A stretch of 47,377 nucleotides of DNA, taken from the NCBI GenBank assembly GCA_023146115.1, contig JAGLCS010000070.1:1-47377 (forward strand), in the 5' to 3' direction. The DNA is from Abyssibacter sp. (lineage in GTDB: Bacteria; Pseudomonadota; Gammaproteobacteria; Nevskiales; OUC007). Positions 24,455 to 33,900 of the stretch are shown here, piece by piece. Made by a program: the position numbers and the translations under genes. Numbering within the stretch: position 1 is the first letter of the stretch; every line of letters begins with the position of its first letter. The notes under the pieces are model-generated. The model had not been told where the DNA came from. It saw only the letters and a list, made by a program, of their open reading frames with translations, and did no database searches.

Positions 24455-26028
24455 CTGGCGGCAGCCTTGAGCTGGCGCCGTTCACGGTTCAGGCCGATGT
24501 AGAGGCTCACACACATCAGCAACAGCAACACCACAAACGGCAAGCCCGTGGAGATGGCGCCTGCCTGCAGTGCGTCGAGCGCCTGCTTGCCTCCGCCAAA
24601 CAGCAAGGCGCCGGCGATCATGCCTTCCATGACTGCCCAGAACACGCGCTGGGCAATGGGGGCATCCAACTTGCCGCCTGCGGTGATGCTATCGATGACC
24701 AGGGAACCCGAATCGGACGACGTGACGAAAAACACCAACACCAGCACGATTGCGACACACGATGTGACCAACGTCCAAGGCAGTTGATCCAGCATATGGA
24801 ATAGCGACAGCGACACCGTGTCGATTCCGTCGGCCAGGGCGCCTGTCCCGTTTGCAGCCTGCTCCAAGCCGTTGGCACCGAACGCCGCCATCCACAGCAC
24901 CGTGACGGCCGTCGGCACCAGCAAAACAGCGGTGACGAACTCGCGAACGGTTCGTCCACGCGACACCCGCGCGATGAACATGCCCACGAATGGTGACCAG
25001 GACACCCACCAGGCCCAATAGAACACGGTCCATCCGTGTAGCCAGGATTCGTCCTCTCGGCCGATCCAGTTGGACAGCGGCACAATATTCGTCGCGTAAG
25101 CGCTAGCCGTGGTCAGAATGTCACCGAAGATGCCGAACCCGGAGCCAACGGCCACGACAAAAGCCAACAGGATGATCGCAAGCGTCATGTTCAGATTGCT
25201 CAGCAGCTTGACCCCACCCTCAAGCCCCCGGATCACCGACATCACCGCTACGGCGGTCACGCCGGTGATGATGGCAATCTGGGTGTTGAGCGTCGCCGGG
25301 ATGTCGAACAGAAAATTGAGCCCGCTCGCGGCCTGCTTGGCACCCAGGCCCAGCGACGTGGCGAGCCCGAAGATGGTCGCCAACACCGCCATGGTGTCGA
25401 TGATATGTCCGGGCCAGCCCCAGCAGCGTTCGCCCAGCAGGGGATAAAACGCTGAACGGATGGTCAGCGGCATGTTCTGGTTGTAGGCGAAAAACGCCAA
25501 CGACAAGCCAACCAGAGCGTAGATCGCCCAGGGGTGCAAACCCCAGTGGTACATCGTCGCACCCAGCGATTTACGGACGGCTTCGGGCGTGCCGGCCTCC
25601 ACGTTCAGGGGCGTGCCGTACCAGTCGGTGTAGTAGGCCAGCGGTTCCGCGACGCTCCAGAACATCAGCCCGATGCCCATGCCTGCCGCGAACAGCATCG
25701 CAAACCAGGAGAGCGTGGAAAATTCCGGTGTCGCATCAGCCCCGCCCAGGCGAATTCTGCCGACCGGAAGGATCACCAGGGCCAGGCAGAACAACACGAA
25801 GAGATTGCCGCTCACCATGAACAGCCAATCAAAGTTGTTGATGGCAAATGCCTTGGCAGCGCTGAGCGCCACGGAGGCGGGCTCGGGGAACATGATGGTC
25901 CCGATCACGAACAGCACGACCAGAACGGCGCTGATGAAGAACACCGGGTTGTGCATGTCCAGTCCGAGAAACTGCACGTTGTTTTCGCCGATCGAATGCT
26001 CGGTGTCGTAGGTTGAAACATCTGACAT
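24448..26028 (-). CDS. BCCT-family transporter (betaine/choline/carnitine type)
   Basis: This 526-residue inner-membrane protein has 12 predicted helices and the BCCT signatures: GMGIGLMFWSVAEPLAYY, the Gly-rich stretch IFGLATSLGLGAKQA, and FYWAWWVSWSPFVGMFIARV with SRGRT. The conserved tryptophans of helix 8 that form the betaine site are present. The C-terminal tail is short and moderately basic (GLNRERRQLKAAASQ), without a long BetP-like osmosensor. ATG 26028 follows AGGAGAAAT. The porin gene lies 93 bases upstream on the same strand. Betaine or choline uptake under salt is the likely role, also given betaine synthesis genes 10 kb away; the exact substrate is open. Confidence 0.9.
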   Translation of the reverse strand: MSDVSTYDTEHSIGENNVQFLGLDMHNPVFFISAVLVVLFVIGTIMFPEPASVALSAAKAFAINNFDWLFMVSGNLFVLFCLALVILPVGRIRLGGADATPEFSTLSWFAMLFAAGMGIGLMFWSVAEPLAYYTDWYGTPLNVEAGTPEAVRKSLGATMYHWGLHPWAIYALVGLSLAFFAYNQNMPLTIRSAFYPLLGERCWGWPGHIIDTMAVLATIFGLATSLGLGAKQAASGLNFLFDIPATLNTQIAIITGVTAVAVMSVIRGLEGGVKLLSNLNMTLAIILLAFVVAVGSGFGIFGDILTTASAYATNIVPLSNWIGREDESWLHGWTVFYWAWWVSWSPFVGMFIARVSRGRTVREFVTAVLLVPTAVTVLWMAAFGANGLEQAANGTGALADGIDTVSLSLFHMLDQLPWTLVTSCVAIVLVLVFFVTSSDSGSLVIDSITAGGKLDAPIAQRVFWAVMEGMIAGALLFGGGKQALDALQAGAISTGLPFVVLLLLMCVSLYIGLNRERRQLKAAASQ

Positions 26029-26121
26029 TGCGATTTCTCCTGTCGCGATGGGCGGTGGGATGATCGCTATCGCCTCAGGGGCGAGAACGTGCGGCAGGTG
26101 CCGCGGTCAGCCGGTGAGTGG

Positions 26122-27198
26122 CTAGAGATAGAAATCCATGGACAGGTAGACAGCATCGAAGTCGCCTTCGCCAACCTGTCCGTTTCGGTCGACAAAACCT
26201 GTTTGGCCGAGGTACTCGACGTAAATCCAGCCGGGCCCGTAGTCGTAGCTGACGCCCGGGCTGTACGAGTAGACGGTGTCTGTGGTCGATCCCGCCGTGT
26301 CGGGCAGTGCGGCATGCGCGTCCAGATACCAGAACCACGGGCCGCGCTCGTAACCCAGCTCGAAACCCGCACGCTGATTGGCGATCTCGCGGGGCAACGC
26401 TGGTTCGCTGGCCAGATAGGTATCCGGCAACTCGCGCTGCGTGTCGATGAATTCTGCTTTGACGTAAAACGCGTCGAACTTGCCGTGATAGTGAAGCGCC
26501 AGCGCATGATGCCGGCCATCGACCGCTTGCTCCATCATCGGTACCAGCGCCTGCAGCCGACCCGCCTGCACGGACAGGGACAGCGTCTGGTGTTCAGTCA
26601 GCGGCCAATCAACGTTACCGACTACGGTCTGCACTTTGCGATATGTCGTCGAAGAACCCCAGTGGCCGTTATCGTCCACCGTGTCGGTGCTGGTTTCGCC
26701 CCAGTCGTCAGCATGGAAGTACGCGAGTTGGTAACCGATGGGAGTGGCCGATACGAGCTTCACTCCCACGTCCATTTGATCGCCATAGCCGGCCTGCAAC
26801 CCGTCTCCGGGCCAGAAATTCACGGTTTTCCAGGCAAATGGCACCTGGCTCTTGCCCACAATCAGCTGGTGAGCCGGGGTCAGCGCAAAGCCGACCCAGG
26901 CCTTGTGCAAGGCGAAGGTATCCCCGGTGGAATTGTTGGCGGTGTCGGTGAAGCTGCCAGGGCCGATGCGTAGCTCGGCCGAATAGCTCCAGCCCTCATC
27001 CGTCTCATCCGCTGCGCCGTCGGCGTAGATGATGAGCGCTTCATCGGCAACATCACCGAACGTCTCGTCATCTCGATTGTCATCGAGTACGTAACGATAG
27101 TTTGCCCACACGCCCGCACCTAGCGACGAGTCTGCGCCACTGATCGCGGGTGAGAGCACAGCACCGATACTGATCGCGCTCAGCCAAATCCGTTTCAT
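26122..27198 (-). CDS. Outer-membrane porin-like beta-barrel protein
   Basis: This 358-residue protein has a signal peptide (MKRIWLSAISIGAVLSPAISG) and then alternating amphipathic strands rich in Tyr, Trp, Gly and Asp. It ends with strand DAVYLSMDFYL, with an aromatic residue next to the C-terminal Leu. An early segment (SLGAGVWANYRYVLDDNRDD) starts the barrel, and KSQVPFAWKTVNFWPGDGL resembles a phosphate- or carbohydrate-type porin loop. ATG 27198 follows AGGGAGCGG. It lies directly upstream of the BCCT gene in the same direction, so both may serve one solute. Sequence alone does not tell the substrate. Confidence 0.8.
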   Translation of the reverse strand: MKRIWLSAISIGAVLSPAISGADSSLGAGVWANYRYVLDDNRDDETFGDVADEALIIYADGAADETDEGWSYSAELRIGPGSFTDTANNSTGDTFALHKAWVGFALTPAHQLIVGKSQVPFAWKTVNFWPGDGLQAGYGDQMDVGVKLVSATPIGYQLAYFHADDWGETSTDTVDDNGHWGSSTTYRKVQTVVGNVDWPLTEHQTLSLSVQAGRLQALVPMMEQAVDGRHHALALHYHGKFDAFYVKAEFIDTQRELPDTYLASEPALPREIANQRAGFELGYERGPWFWYLDAHAALPDTAGSTTDTVYSYSPGVSYDYGPGWIYVEYLGQTGFVDRNGQVGEGDFDAVYLSMDFYL

Positions 27199-27352
27199 GT
27201 CCGCTCCCTGGACCCATGTCGCTTACCGCGCAAGACCACCGCGGGTAGCCGGAAAGGGCCAAAATGCATTCATTCCATTGAGCGACGACCCTACCCAATC
27301 AATCCCAGGAGTGCGAATACGCATAGGGTAGGGCTAGCGAAGGAGATTCAAT

Positions 27353-27934
27353 ATGGAAGACTGGGTACAACGTGCCCTGGCGAAATGGCCCAATGTTCCG
27401 CACCTGTACGGGTGGATCCATCTGGACCGTCGAGGGCAGTGGTTTCTGCAAGGCGAGCGTGTGGACCGACCGAAGCTCATCGACATGATGCGATTCAACT
27501 ATGCGGCCGACGATCGAGGCTGCTGGTTCTTTCAGAATGGTCCGCAACGAGGCTACGTGACGCTGGCATACACACCGCTGGTGTTTCGTGTGCAGCCGGG
27601 CGGCGATTTGATCGCCCACACGGACCAAACCCCCATGCAGATCCGCCAGTGCTGCCTGGATAGCGATGGCAGTGTCGTGCTGGACACGGACCTGGGCGCA
27701 GGCTGCTTGGATGGCGAAGACCTGCCCTGGGTGTTGGAACACCTGGACGTGCAGGGTGGGGGCTCGGTTGAGTCTGCCGTAGACGCGGCACTTGGGCTGC
27801 CGTCTGGCTCGCAGACCACCCTGCGCCTGGACTGGCGTGACAGGTCGATCGCGGTGATGCGCCTGGATGCCAACGCAATGCCGACAAGCCTCGGCTTTGA
27901 ACGGGAACCGCAGCCACCCGAAGCCGGCGCCTGA
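27353..27934 (+). CDS. Conserved protein with WPNVPHLYGW motif, unknown function
   Basis: This 193-residue soluble protein starts MEDWVQRALAKWPNVPHLYG, a segment I recognise from a conserved proteobacterial family of unknown function (I recall it as a DUF29xx family but am not sure of the number). The middle part has GCWFFQNGPQRGYVTLAYTP and a DLGAGCLDGEDLPWVLEHL segment. There is no signal peptide, membrane helix or catalytic motif. ATG 27353 follows AAGGAGA at good spacing. It is divergent from the porin gene and ends at a strong bidirectional terminator. Confidence 0.72.
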   Translation: MEDWVQRALAKWPNVPHLYGWIHLDRRGQWFLQGERVDRPKLIDMMRFNYAADDRGCWFFQNGPQRGYVTLAYTPLVFRVQPGGDLIAHTDQTPMQIRQCCLDSDGSVVLDTDLGAGCLDGEDLPWVLEHLDVQGGGSVESAVDAALGLPSGSQTTLRLDWRDRSIAVMRLDANAMPTSLGFEREPQPPEAGA

Positions 27935-27939
27935 ATAAA

Positions 27940-27966
27940 AGAAGGGCCGGCAAAACCGGCCCTTCT
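27940..27966. terminator. Bidirectional intrinsic terminator between convergent genes
   Basis: AGAAGGGCCGG-CAAAA-CCGGCCCTTCT is a perfect 11-bp stem with a 5-base loop. An A-run precedes it on the plus strand, which gives a T-run for the minus strand, and TTCTAATT follows it. It lies between the ends of the WPNVP-family gene (plus) and the M4 protease gene (minus). Confidence 0.8.
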
Positions 27967-27984
27967 AATTGCGGATGCGGTGAA

Positions 27985-30540
27985 CTAGCCGCGGCGCGAA
28001 CGCCGGGCCCGGATGAGCAGTCCGGCGAGCATCAGCATCGTCAACAGATCCAGTACCGCGAGACTGCCACCGCCCGAGACGCCGCCGGCTGAGCCGCCAG
28101 GGTCGGTGGGATCAACCGGGTCCGTCGGATCGGTCGGGTCGGTCGGGTCGACCACACCCGCTTTGCAGCTAAAGGTCTGGACTTCGTCCACATACCAGCC
28201 GAGGTTGCCGTTGCAGCCATCCTGACCGAAATCCCAGCGGAACACGACGGCATCGCCGGCAGCCGCCAGCGCCGACAAGTCGACGATGCTCGTGCCCCAG
28301 CTTCCGGTCGCCAGCCCCTGGTCCGAACCAAACCAGGCCAGCTCGCCGGCCTTGGGGTTGGTGTTGGTGGTGGCCGCTTCCAGCGCGGCGCCATGCGGGT
28401 TGTGCAGGAACGCGTTGGCCGGGACCACGGCAAAGTCGGCTCCGTTGACGCTGTACATGAGGTTGCCGCCGTCGTACTCGGCTTCCGTTTGCACGTAGTG
28501 ATCGAACGACAGGTAGGCGTTGTCTTCGTCGACCGTCACGGCCGGCGCATCCAGCGTGAAGTTGCCGGAGATATCACCGCCAGCCGCACAAGTACCGTCC
28601 AGCGAATCCAGCGCGAAGGCCGCAAAACCGGAATGAGCCTCCGGAACGTCAGCGCTGACCTCCCAGTTCGTGCCCGGCCACGAATCGCCGGTGCCGTTGC
28701 TGGCGATCGACCAGCCCGCGGGCAGGGCGCCGGATTCCCAGTCTTCCGAGAAGGCGGTGACAGGGCCGCTGCCTTCCTCACAAACGGATGGCGTTTCGGC
28801 TTCGGGCGCAAGCACCGGCAAGTAGCCACATTTCTCGGTGGGATCCTGCCGCATCTCCACTGCCAGCATCGCTGCAGCCACGGCGTCGCAATCAGCGGCG
28901 GCGATGACCTGATCCGACGGGTCGCCGAATACATCGGTGAGCGGCTGACCGATCAGATCCGCACAGGACTGCTCCAACGCGTCGGCGTGCTGGGCAAAGT
29001 TGGTGGTCGGCGTCTGGTAGACCGTCATGGCGCGGAAGTAGATGTTCGCGGCCTTGATCATGCCAATGCTGGGAATATCCACGCCGTTGAAGCTCTTGCC
29101 ATCAACCAGCATGGCGAAGGCATGGTTGGGCACGCCGGAGTTGGTGTGCACACCGCCGCCATCGGAGGTGCCGCAGAAGTAATTCTCCGAGGTGATCACG
29201 CTGCCGGGCGAAGGTGACGGGAATCCGTCCGGGTCCCACATGTCCCGAAGCAGCAATGCAGCGGCAACCTCGCTCAGATCTTCGCCGAGCACCCAGCGGC
29301 TGCCCCGGTTCTCGTAGTACTCGCCTTCGGTGAGGGTGACGCCCAGCGGGCCTTCCAGGCCGTTCACCAGATCGTACATTTCACCGAAAATGTCCGAATA
29401 AGCTTCATTCAGGGCGCCGGACTGATACTGATAGATCAGTCCATGGGTGTATTCGGTGTAGCCGTGGCTCCATTCGTGGCTGACGATGTCGTCGGCATCA
29501 AAGCCAGGGCAGTAGTTTGTTGACTGCCCATCCCAATAGGCGTTGGGACAGTTCTCGTTGACCAGATAAACGCTGAACTGGATCTGATCTTCCGGAGCGG
29601 TGTCGCCATCGTCGTAGCCTTCGCGGCCAAACAGATTGCGATAGAGGTCGTAGGTGCCACCCGCGTAGATATAAAGGTTGTTGAGCGGGGTATTTGGCGT
29701 ACGGTCCGAACCGGTGACATCGCCCGCGAATTCCGGATCTGCCGGCGCCAGCGCACTGCCTTCGGTGACCACCGCAGGCACATCGATGGTGGGCGTGTGA
29801 ATCGATCGATTCAGCGTGTGCTGAATATTGTTGATCCGATTGAGCACGGCACCCGTGGTGGCATCAATGAACAGCTGCTCCCGAACCGGGTCGGCCGGAC
29901 GGCGGTAGCTGTCGACGACATTCACCTCGTAGGCCAGCCGATTCTCGCCGGGCACGCCCTTCAGCAAGCCCATCGGATAGACGACGAGGCGACTCGCCTC
30001 GATCACGGGATCGGCGCCGGGGTGGAACTTGCGCGTCATCGCCTTGGCGGTGGCCGCGACCTCGGTAGATGACTTGTGCGGCGTCATCGCCAAGCTGTCC
30101 AGCCCTTCGACGAACACACCGTTCAGCCCCAGCGCGCCTGCCTCGCTCAGATGCACCACCGTACGCGCACCAAAAACGGGCACGCCCTGATGGCGCTGAT
30201 CCAGATGCACATGCGTGCGTCCGGCTCGGTCGGTAAACACGCGCTGTAGCGCCAGCTGCTCGGTCGGCGTCTGAACGCCGATCAGCGCGCCGTATTCGGC
30301 CAGAAACTCGGTGGCGCGATCCAAAGGCGAGCGCGCGGCATCAAGCGTCATCAAAACACGCTGATCGGGCGTCGAAACCGCGAAATACCGCTCATTGGGT
30401 CGCGCCGTGCTGACCAGCGAACCCTGGGTCGCTGCATCCAGCTTGGCGAGAAGATGGTGCTTGGTTGCGGCAGCGGCCGGTTGGCCTGCTGCCATCATCA
30501 CAGCTGCCGCTACCAGCGACGCGATGCGAGGTGCTTTCAT
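27985..30540 (-). CDS. Secreted M4 (thermolysin-type) metalloprotease with GlyGly-CTERM tail
   Basis: This 851-residue preproprotein has a signal peptide (residues 1-25), an FTP/PepSY propeptide (about 40-235) and an M4 catalytic domain. The zinc site is H355-E-W-S-H359, with the third ligand Glu379 in GALNEAYSD, and NSGVPNHAFAMLV carries the His region of the active site. A beta-sandwich domain follows (about 600-790). A linker of Asp-Pro-Thr repeats leads to GGVSGGGSLAVLDLLTMLML plus a basic end (RARRSRRG), a GlyGly-CTERM sorting signal recognised by rhombosortase. Proteins of this kind are usually exported by type II secretion. ATG 30540 opens the signal peptide. The gene is divergent from a second GlyGly-CTERM protein gene. 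The likely role is extracellular protein digestion. Confidence 0.92.
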   Translation of the reverse strand: MKAPRIASLVAAAVMMAAGQPAAAATKHHLLAKLDAATQGSLVSTARPNERYFAVSTPDQRVLMTLDAARSPLDRATEFLAEYGALIGVQTPTEQLALQRVFTDRAGRTHVHLDQRHQGVPVFGARTVVHLSEAGALGLNGVFVEGLDSLAMTPHKSSTEVAATAKAMTRKFHPGADPVIEASRLVVYPMGLLKGVPGENRLAYEVNVVDSYRRPADPVREQLFIDATTGAVLNRINNIQHTLNRSIHTPTIDVPAVVTEGSALAPADPEFAGDVTGSDRTPNTPLNNLYIYAGGTYDLYRNLFGREGYDDGDTAPEDQIQFSVYLVNENCPNAYWDGQSTNYCPGFDADDIVSHEWSHGYTEYTHGLIYQYQSGALNEAYSDIFGEMYDLVNGLEGPLGVTLTEGEYYENRGSRWVLGEDLSEVAAALLLRDMWDPDGFPSPSPGSVITSENYFCGTSDGGGVHTNSGVPNHAFAMLVDGKSFNGVDIPSIGMIKAANIYFRAMTVYQTPTTNFAQHADALEQSCADLIGQPLTDVFGDPSDQVIAAADCDAVAAAMLAVEMRQDPTEKCGYLPVLAPEAETPSVCEEGSGPVTAFSEDWESGALPAGWSIASNGTGDSWPGTNWEVSADVPEAHSGFAAFALDSLDGTCAAGGDISGNFTLDAPAVTVDEDNAYLSFDHYVQTEAEYDGGNLMYSVNGADFAVVPANAFLHNPHGAALEAATTNTNPKAGELAWFGSDQGLATGSWGTSIVDLSALAAAGDAVVFRWDFGQDGCNGNLGWYVDEVQTFSCKAGVVDPTDPTDPTDPVDPTDPGGSAGGVSGGGSLAVLDLLTMLMLAGLLIRARRSRRG
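28096..28155. repeat. Short tandem repeat encoding the Asp-Pro-Thr linker
   Basis: A run of GGTCGG- and GGGTC-type 9-base units, read on the minus strand as Asp-Pro-Thr, joins the C-terminal domain of the M4 protease to its sorting tail. Units are imperfect (one is Asp-Pro-Val). Such repeats can change copy number by slippage. Confidence 0.6.
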
Positions 30541-30932
30541 GGATGTCCTCTTGGTCCATGGCCCTGACAGGAAATGCTATGCACCAGTGTCGGCCGTGGA
30601 CGGTTTAGATTGAGCCAAGTCGGGGATCGCGGACGCCAATCGGCACCGCCGGACCACCCGGAACGGCGACAGCATAAGCACAGATCGCGCCGATGCGGGA
30701 CTTTTGTCCCGATCCTGCCGCTAACTGGTATAAATATCCCATGTCGTCGGTGCGATTATCGCACTGGATATTGATTCCGGTGCGGCCCGTCTCGGGTTCA
30801 TCGGCGGGATTGCTGGCCACGGCCGCGGGAGTTTTAGCCCTCGGATGGCATGGCGTTTGTATCCCGTGTTGCCAACGTGAGGAAGCGGCAACTGCTTCGC
30901 TCTGTTCGAACGTACATTCTGGGGAATACAAC
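30541..30932. other. Divergent promoter region between two GlyGly-CTERM protein genes
   Basis: This 392-base gap separates the M4 protease (minus) and the BNR-repeat protein (plus). It contains a small hairpin CGGGAC-TTTT-GTCCCG overlapping a possible -35, a TATAAA box at 30729-30734 and then roughly 190 bases of leader before ATG 30933. The leader does not match a riboswitch class I know. The plus-strand frame continues upstream to 30693, but that part is not protein-like. Confidence 0.45.
30704..30734 (+). promoter_or_regulatory. Possible sigma70 promoter for the BNR-repeat protein gene
   Basis: TTGTCC (30704-30709) and TATAAA (30729-30734) could be -35 and -10 elements, but the 19-base spacer is longer than the usual 17. 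The -35 lies in a hairpin. The transcript would have a leader of about 190 bases. Confidence 0.3.
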
Positions 30933-33900
30933 ATGAAACCAATATTCGTGGCGACACCGGTCGCGGCGATTGCTGCGGCTATGGCCGTCAGCATGCTGGG
31001 ATGGCGAGATACGCCGGACGCCGACTGCGCGCCGGGGTTTTCGCCCGTCGACCCGGTGGCCTACGCCCGTGAATTCCGTCCTGATCTGAATAAGGGCCAA
31101 ATTGACGAGTTGCGGCGACAGTATGGCGATACCGCTTGCCTGAATCAGAAGCACCCGGAGCCGTTCACAGAAGTCCAGCAGGCGATGCAGGCTCGCTCGC
31201 CGGGTGTTGGACTGGTGGAACCAGGCTCCGTGCGCGCCGCGCTCGAGGCCAAGAACGCGATGCTGGAACGCAAGGCGATCGCAGGCGCCGATGGTCTCTG
31301 GGAGGAGTACGGGACCGGGGTGCTGATCACCAGCGATCCGCGCTACGGCACCTCGGGGCAGGGGATTCCCAGTTCCATGGGCCGCGTGGACAGTTTCGCC
31401 TACGACCCGGAAAACATTCGGCTGTTCGCGCTGATCGGCACCGGCGGGCTGTGGATGAGCGATACCGATTCGGTCGAAACCCTGGGAGATTTCTGGGTGC
31501 CGATCGGCGACACCATGCCCACGCTGGTGAACGGCGCCGTGGAATGGGTGGCGCCCAAGGGCGATCGGCCCGGGCGCCTGGTCGTCGTGTCCGGGGAACA
31601 CGTCATGGGCGGCTCCACCTACATGGGGCTGGGCGCGTTCTGGTCGGATGACCTGGGCGTGACATGGAATCAATCGACCGGCGTGCCCGATGGCGCGATG
31701 GGCTTCGAGGTCGCCGTTGATCCAACCAACACCGATGAGGTGTATGTCGCGACGTCGATGGGTCTCTACAAGTCGTTGGACGCAGGATCCAGCTTCACCA
31801 ATGTCAACCTGCCGGTCTCGGCTGAATGTGCTGGCGCTGTGGGTTATGGCGCCTGCCAGTTCGCGAATTTCGTCACCGATGTGGTCGTCAAGGAGCCTGG
31901 GGGCATCACTGACGAGGCAGGCGGGGAAGTGCTCGCCGCGGTTGGCTACCGCGCCGGCAAAGCCGTGTTTCCGGATGGGACGATCCATTCGCCGGGCAAC
32001 GGCCTTTATCGTTCGGATTCCGGTGATCCGGATACGTTCGTGCGCCTGGATGTCTCCGGCGATGGCTTGACCAATATCGGGTTCACCACGGAAGAACGTA
32101 TCGGGCGAACCGAGCTGGGTATCGCCACGGGACCTGAGCAGGATCACAACGTCGTCTACGCCATCGTGGGTGACGCCGTGCTGTTCAACGGCGGCGTGCA
32201 GGGGATCGATGTGCCGGACGACGGCACCGGAAACACGGGGGTCGGTCTGAACTCCACCTCAATCAATGGCGTGTACGTATCGACCGATTTCGGTGATAGC
32301 TGGATGCGTCTGGCCGACGATATCGAGATCGCCGCCAACCCGGCCAGCGGTTCCGGGTTGTCCGTCGTCGGCGCCGCCCTGTTCAATGGCCCCGGGGTTC
32401 AGGCTTGGTACAACCTGTGGGTTGCCCCCGACCCGACGCGCGCCGACCTGCTCGGTGGTGTGCCCACGCGACTGACCTTCGGGCTTGAGGAGGTTTGGCA
32501 ATCCCGGACCACGACCGGGGTCGGGCAGGACGGTCTGGCGCAGGTCGGACCCAACGACTACAACGTCGTCGGCGTGTACTACGCCGGTGAATCCTGCCAG
32601 CTGCTCACTACGGGCGTGCCGGCCTGTCCGACCAACTCCGAGTTGATCACCGACACCACCACCCATCCGGACCAGCATGACGGTATGTGGATTCCGACCG
32701 GTGACGGCGGAGTGTGCCTGTTTGCCGGGAACGACGGCGGCGTGTTCCGCCAATGCGTTGGTGCGGGCGAGGAGATCAACAACAACGGCTGGGCGCAAGG
32801 CCACAACGAGGGCTTTTACACCTTGCTGCCGTATGGGCTCGCCGTGGCGAAAGACGGTCGCGTCTACTTCGGCCTGCAGGACAACGGTTCCGGCCACATC
32901 GAGGGTGATACCCGCGAGATGTATCAGTCCCTGGGTGGTGACGGCTTCTTTGCCGCGGTCGACCCTGACGACAGCAACTACGCCTATCTGACCACGCAGA
33001 ATGGCGGTCTGAACGTCACTCTTGATGGCGGTTTGAGCCTGTCCAGCGTCAGCTCCGGTGCCGCGGACGTGATGTTCGCGAATTACTTCACGATGAACGA
33101 GACCAATGCCGAGCATGTGATGACCGGCGGCTCAAACATCGTGGAGACGCTGCAGGGCCGAACAACCAACAACTGGACAGAGGTCTTCACCTTGGGCACC
33201 TCCGACACCGGGGGGCTGAGGCAGATGTCCACCATCCACCTGCGGGACGAAGCGGCCTACGTCGGTTTCTGCGGCGTCTGCGACATCCTCAATCGCTGGG
33301 ATCTGGGCTTCCAGAACGGCATCGCGACCAATGTCGGTGGCGATCTGCCGCCGAATCCAGGTTCATCCGACGGATGGCATATCGCGACGGCCGCCGGGTT
33401 GCCGAACCGCTACATCACCGCCATCGAGCAGGACCCCGAAGACGTCAATACCATCTACGTGACCCTGGGCGGCTACTCCGGTCGTGACTGGGTGCCACCG
33501 GGTTCGTATCTGGATACGAATGACGGGCTGGGCACCGGTAACGTGTTCAAGTCCACCGACGCTGGGGAAAGCTTTATCGATATCTCGGGCAACCTCCCCG
33601 ACTTGCAGGTGAATACGGTCTTGCTGCACGACGGGCAGCTGCTGATCGGCACCGATCTGGGCGCGTTCATCTCCTCGGACACGGACGGCTCCGAGTGGGG
33701 CGTGCTGGGGGGCGGCTCGCTGCCTAATGTCGTGGTCACGCAGATCGTGCAGGACCCCGGCGACCCAATGAGGGTGTTTGCGTCCACGTTCGGCCGCCAT
33801 ATCTGGAGCTACAGCTTCGAGGAGGCAGGCGTGACGCCGACGCCCACGCCAGCCGCGACCGGCAAGGGCGGTATGCTCGGCGTCTGGTTGCTGGGTCCGC

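Noticed and set aside
30834-32147. Minus-strand frame of 437 codons
   Set aside because: Antisense to the signal peptide and first repeats of the BNR protein; His- and Arg-rich without motif.
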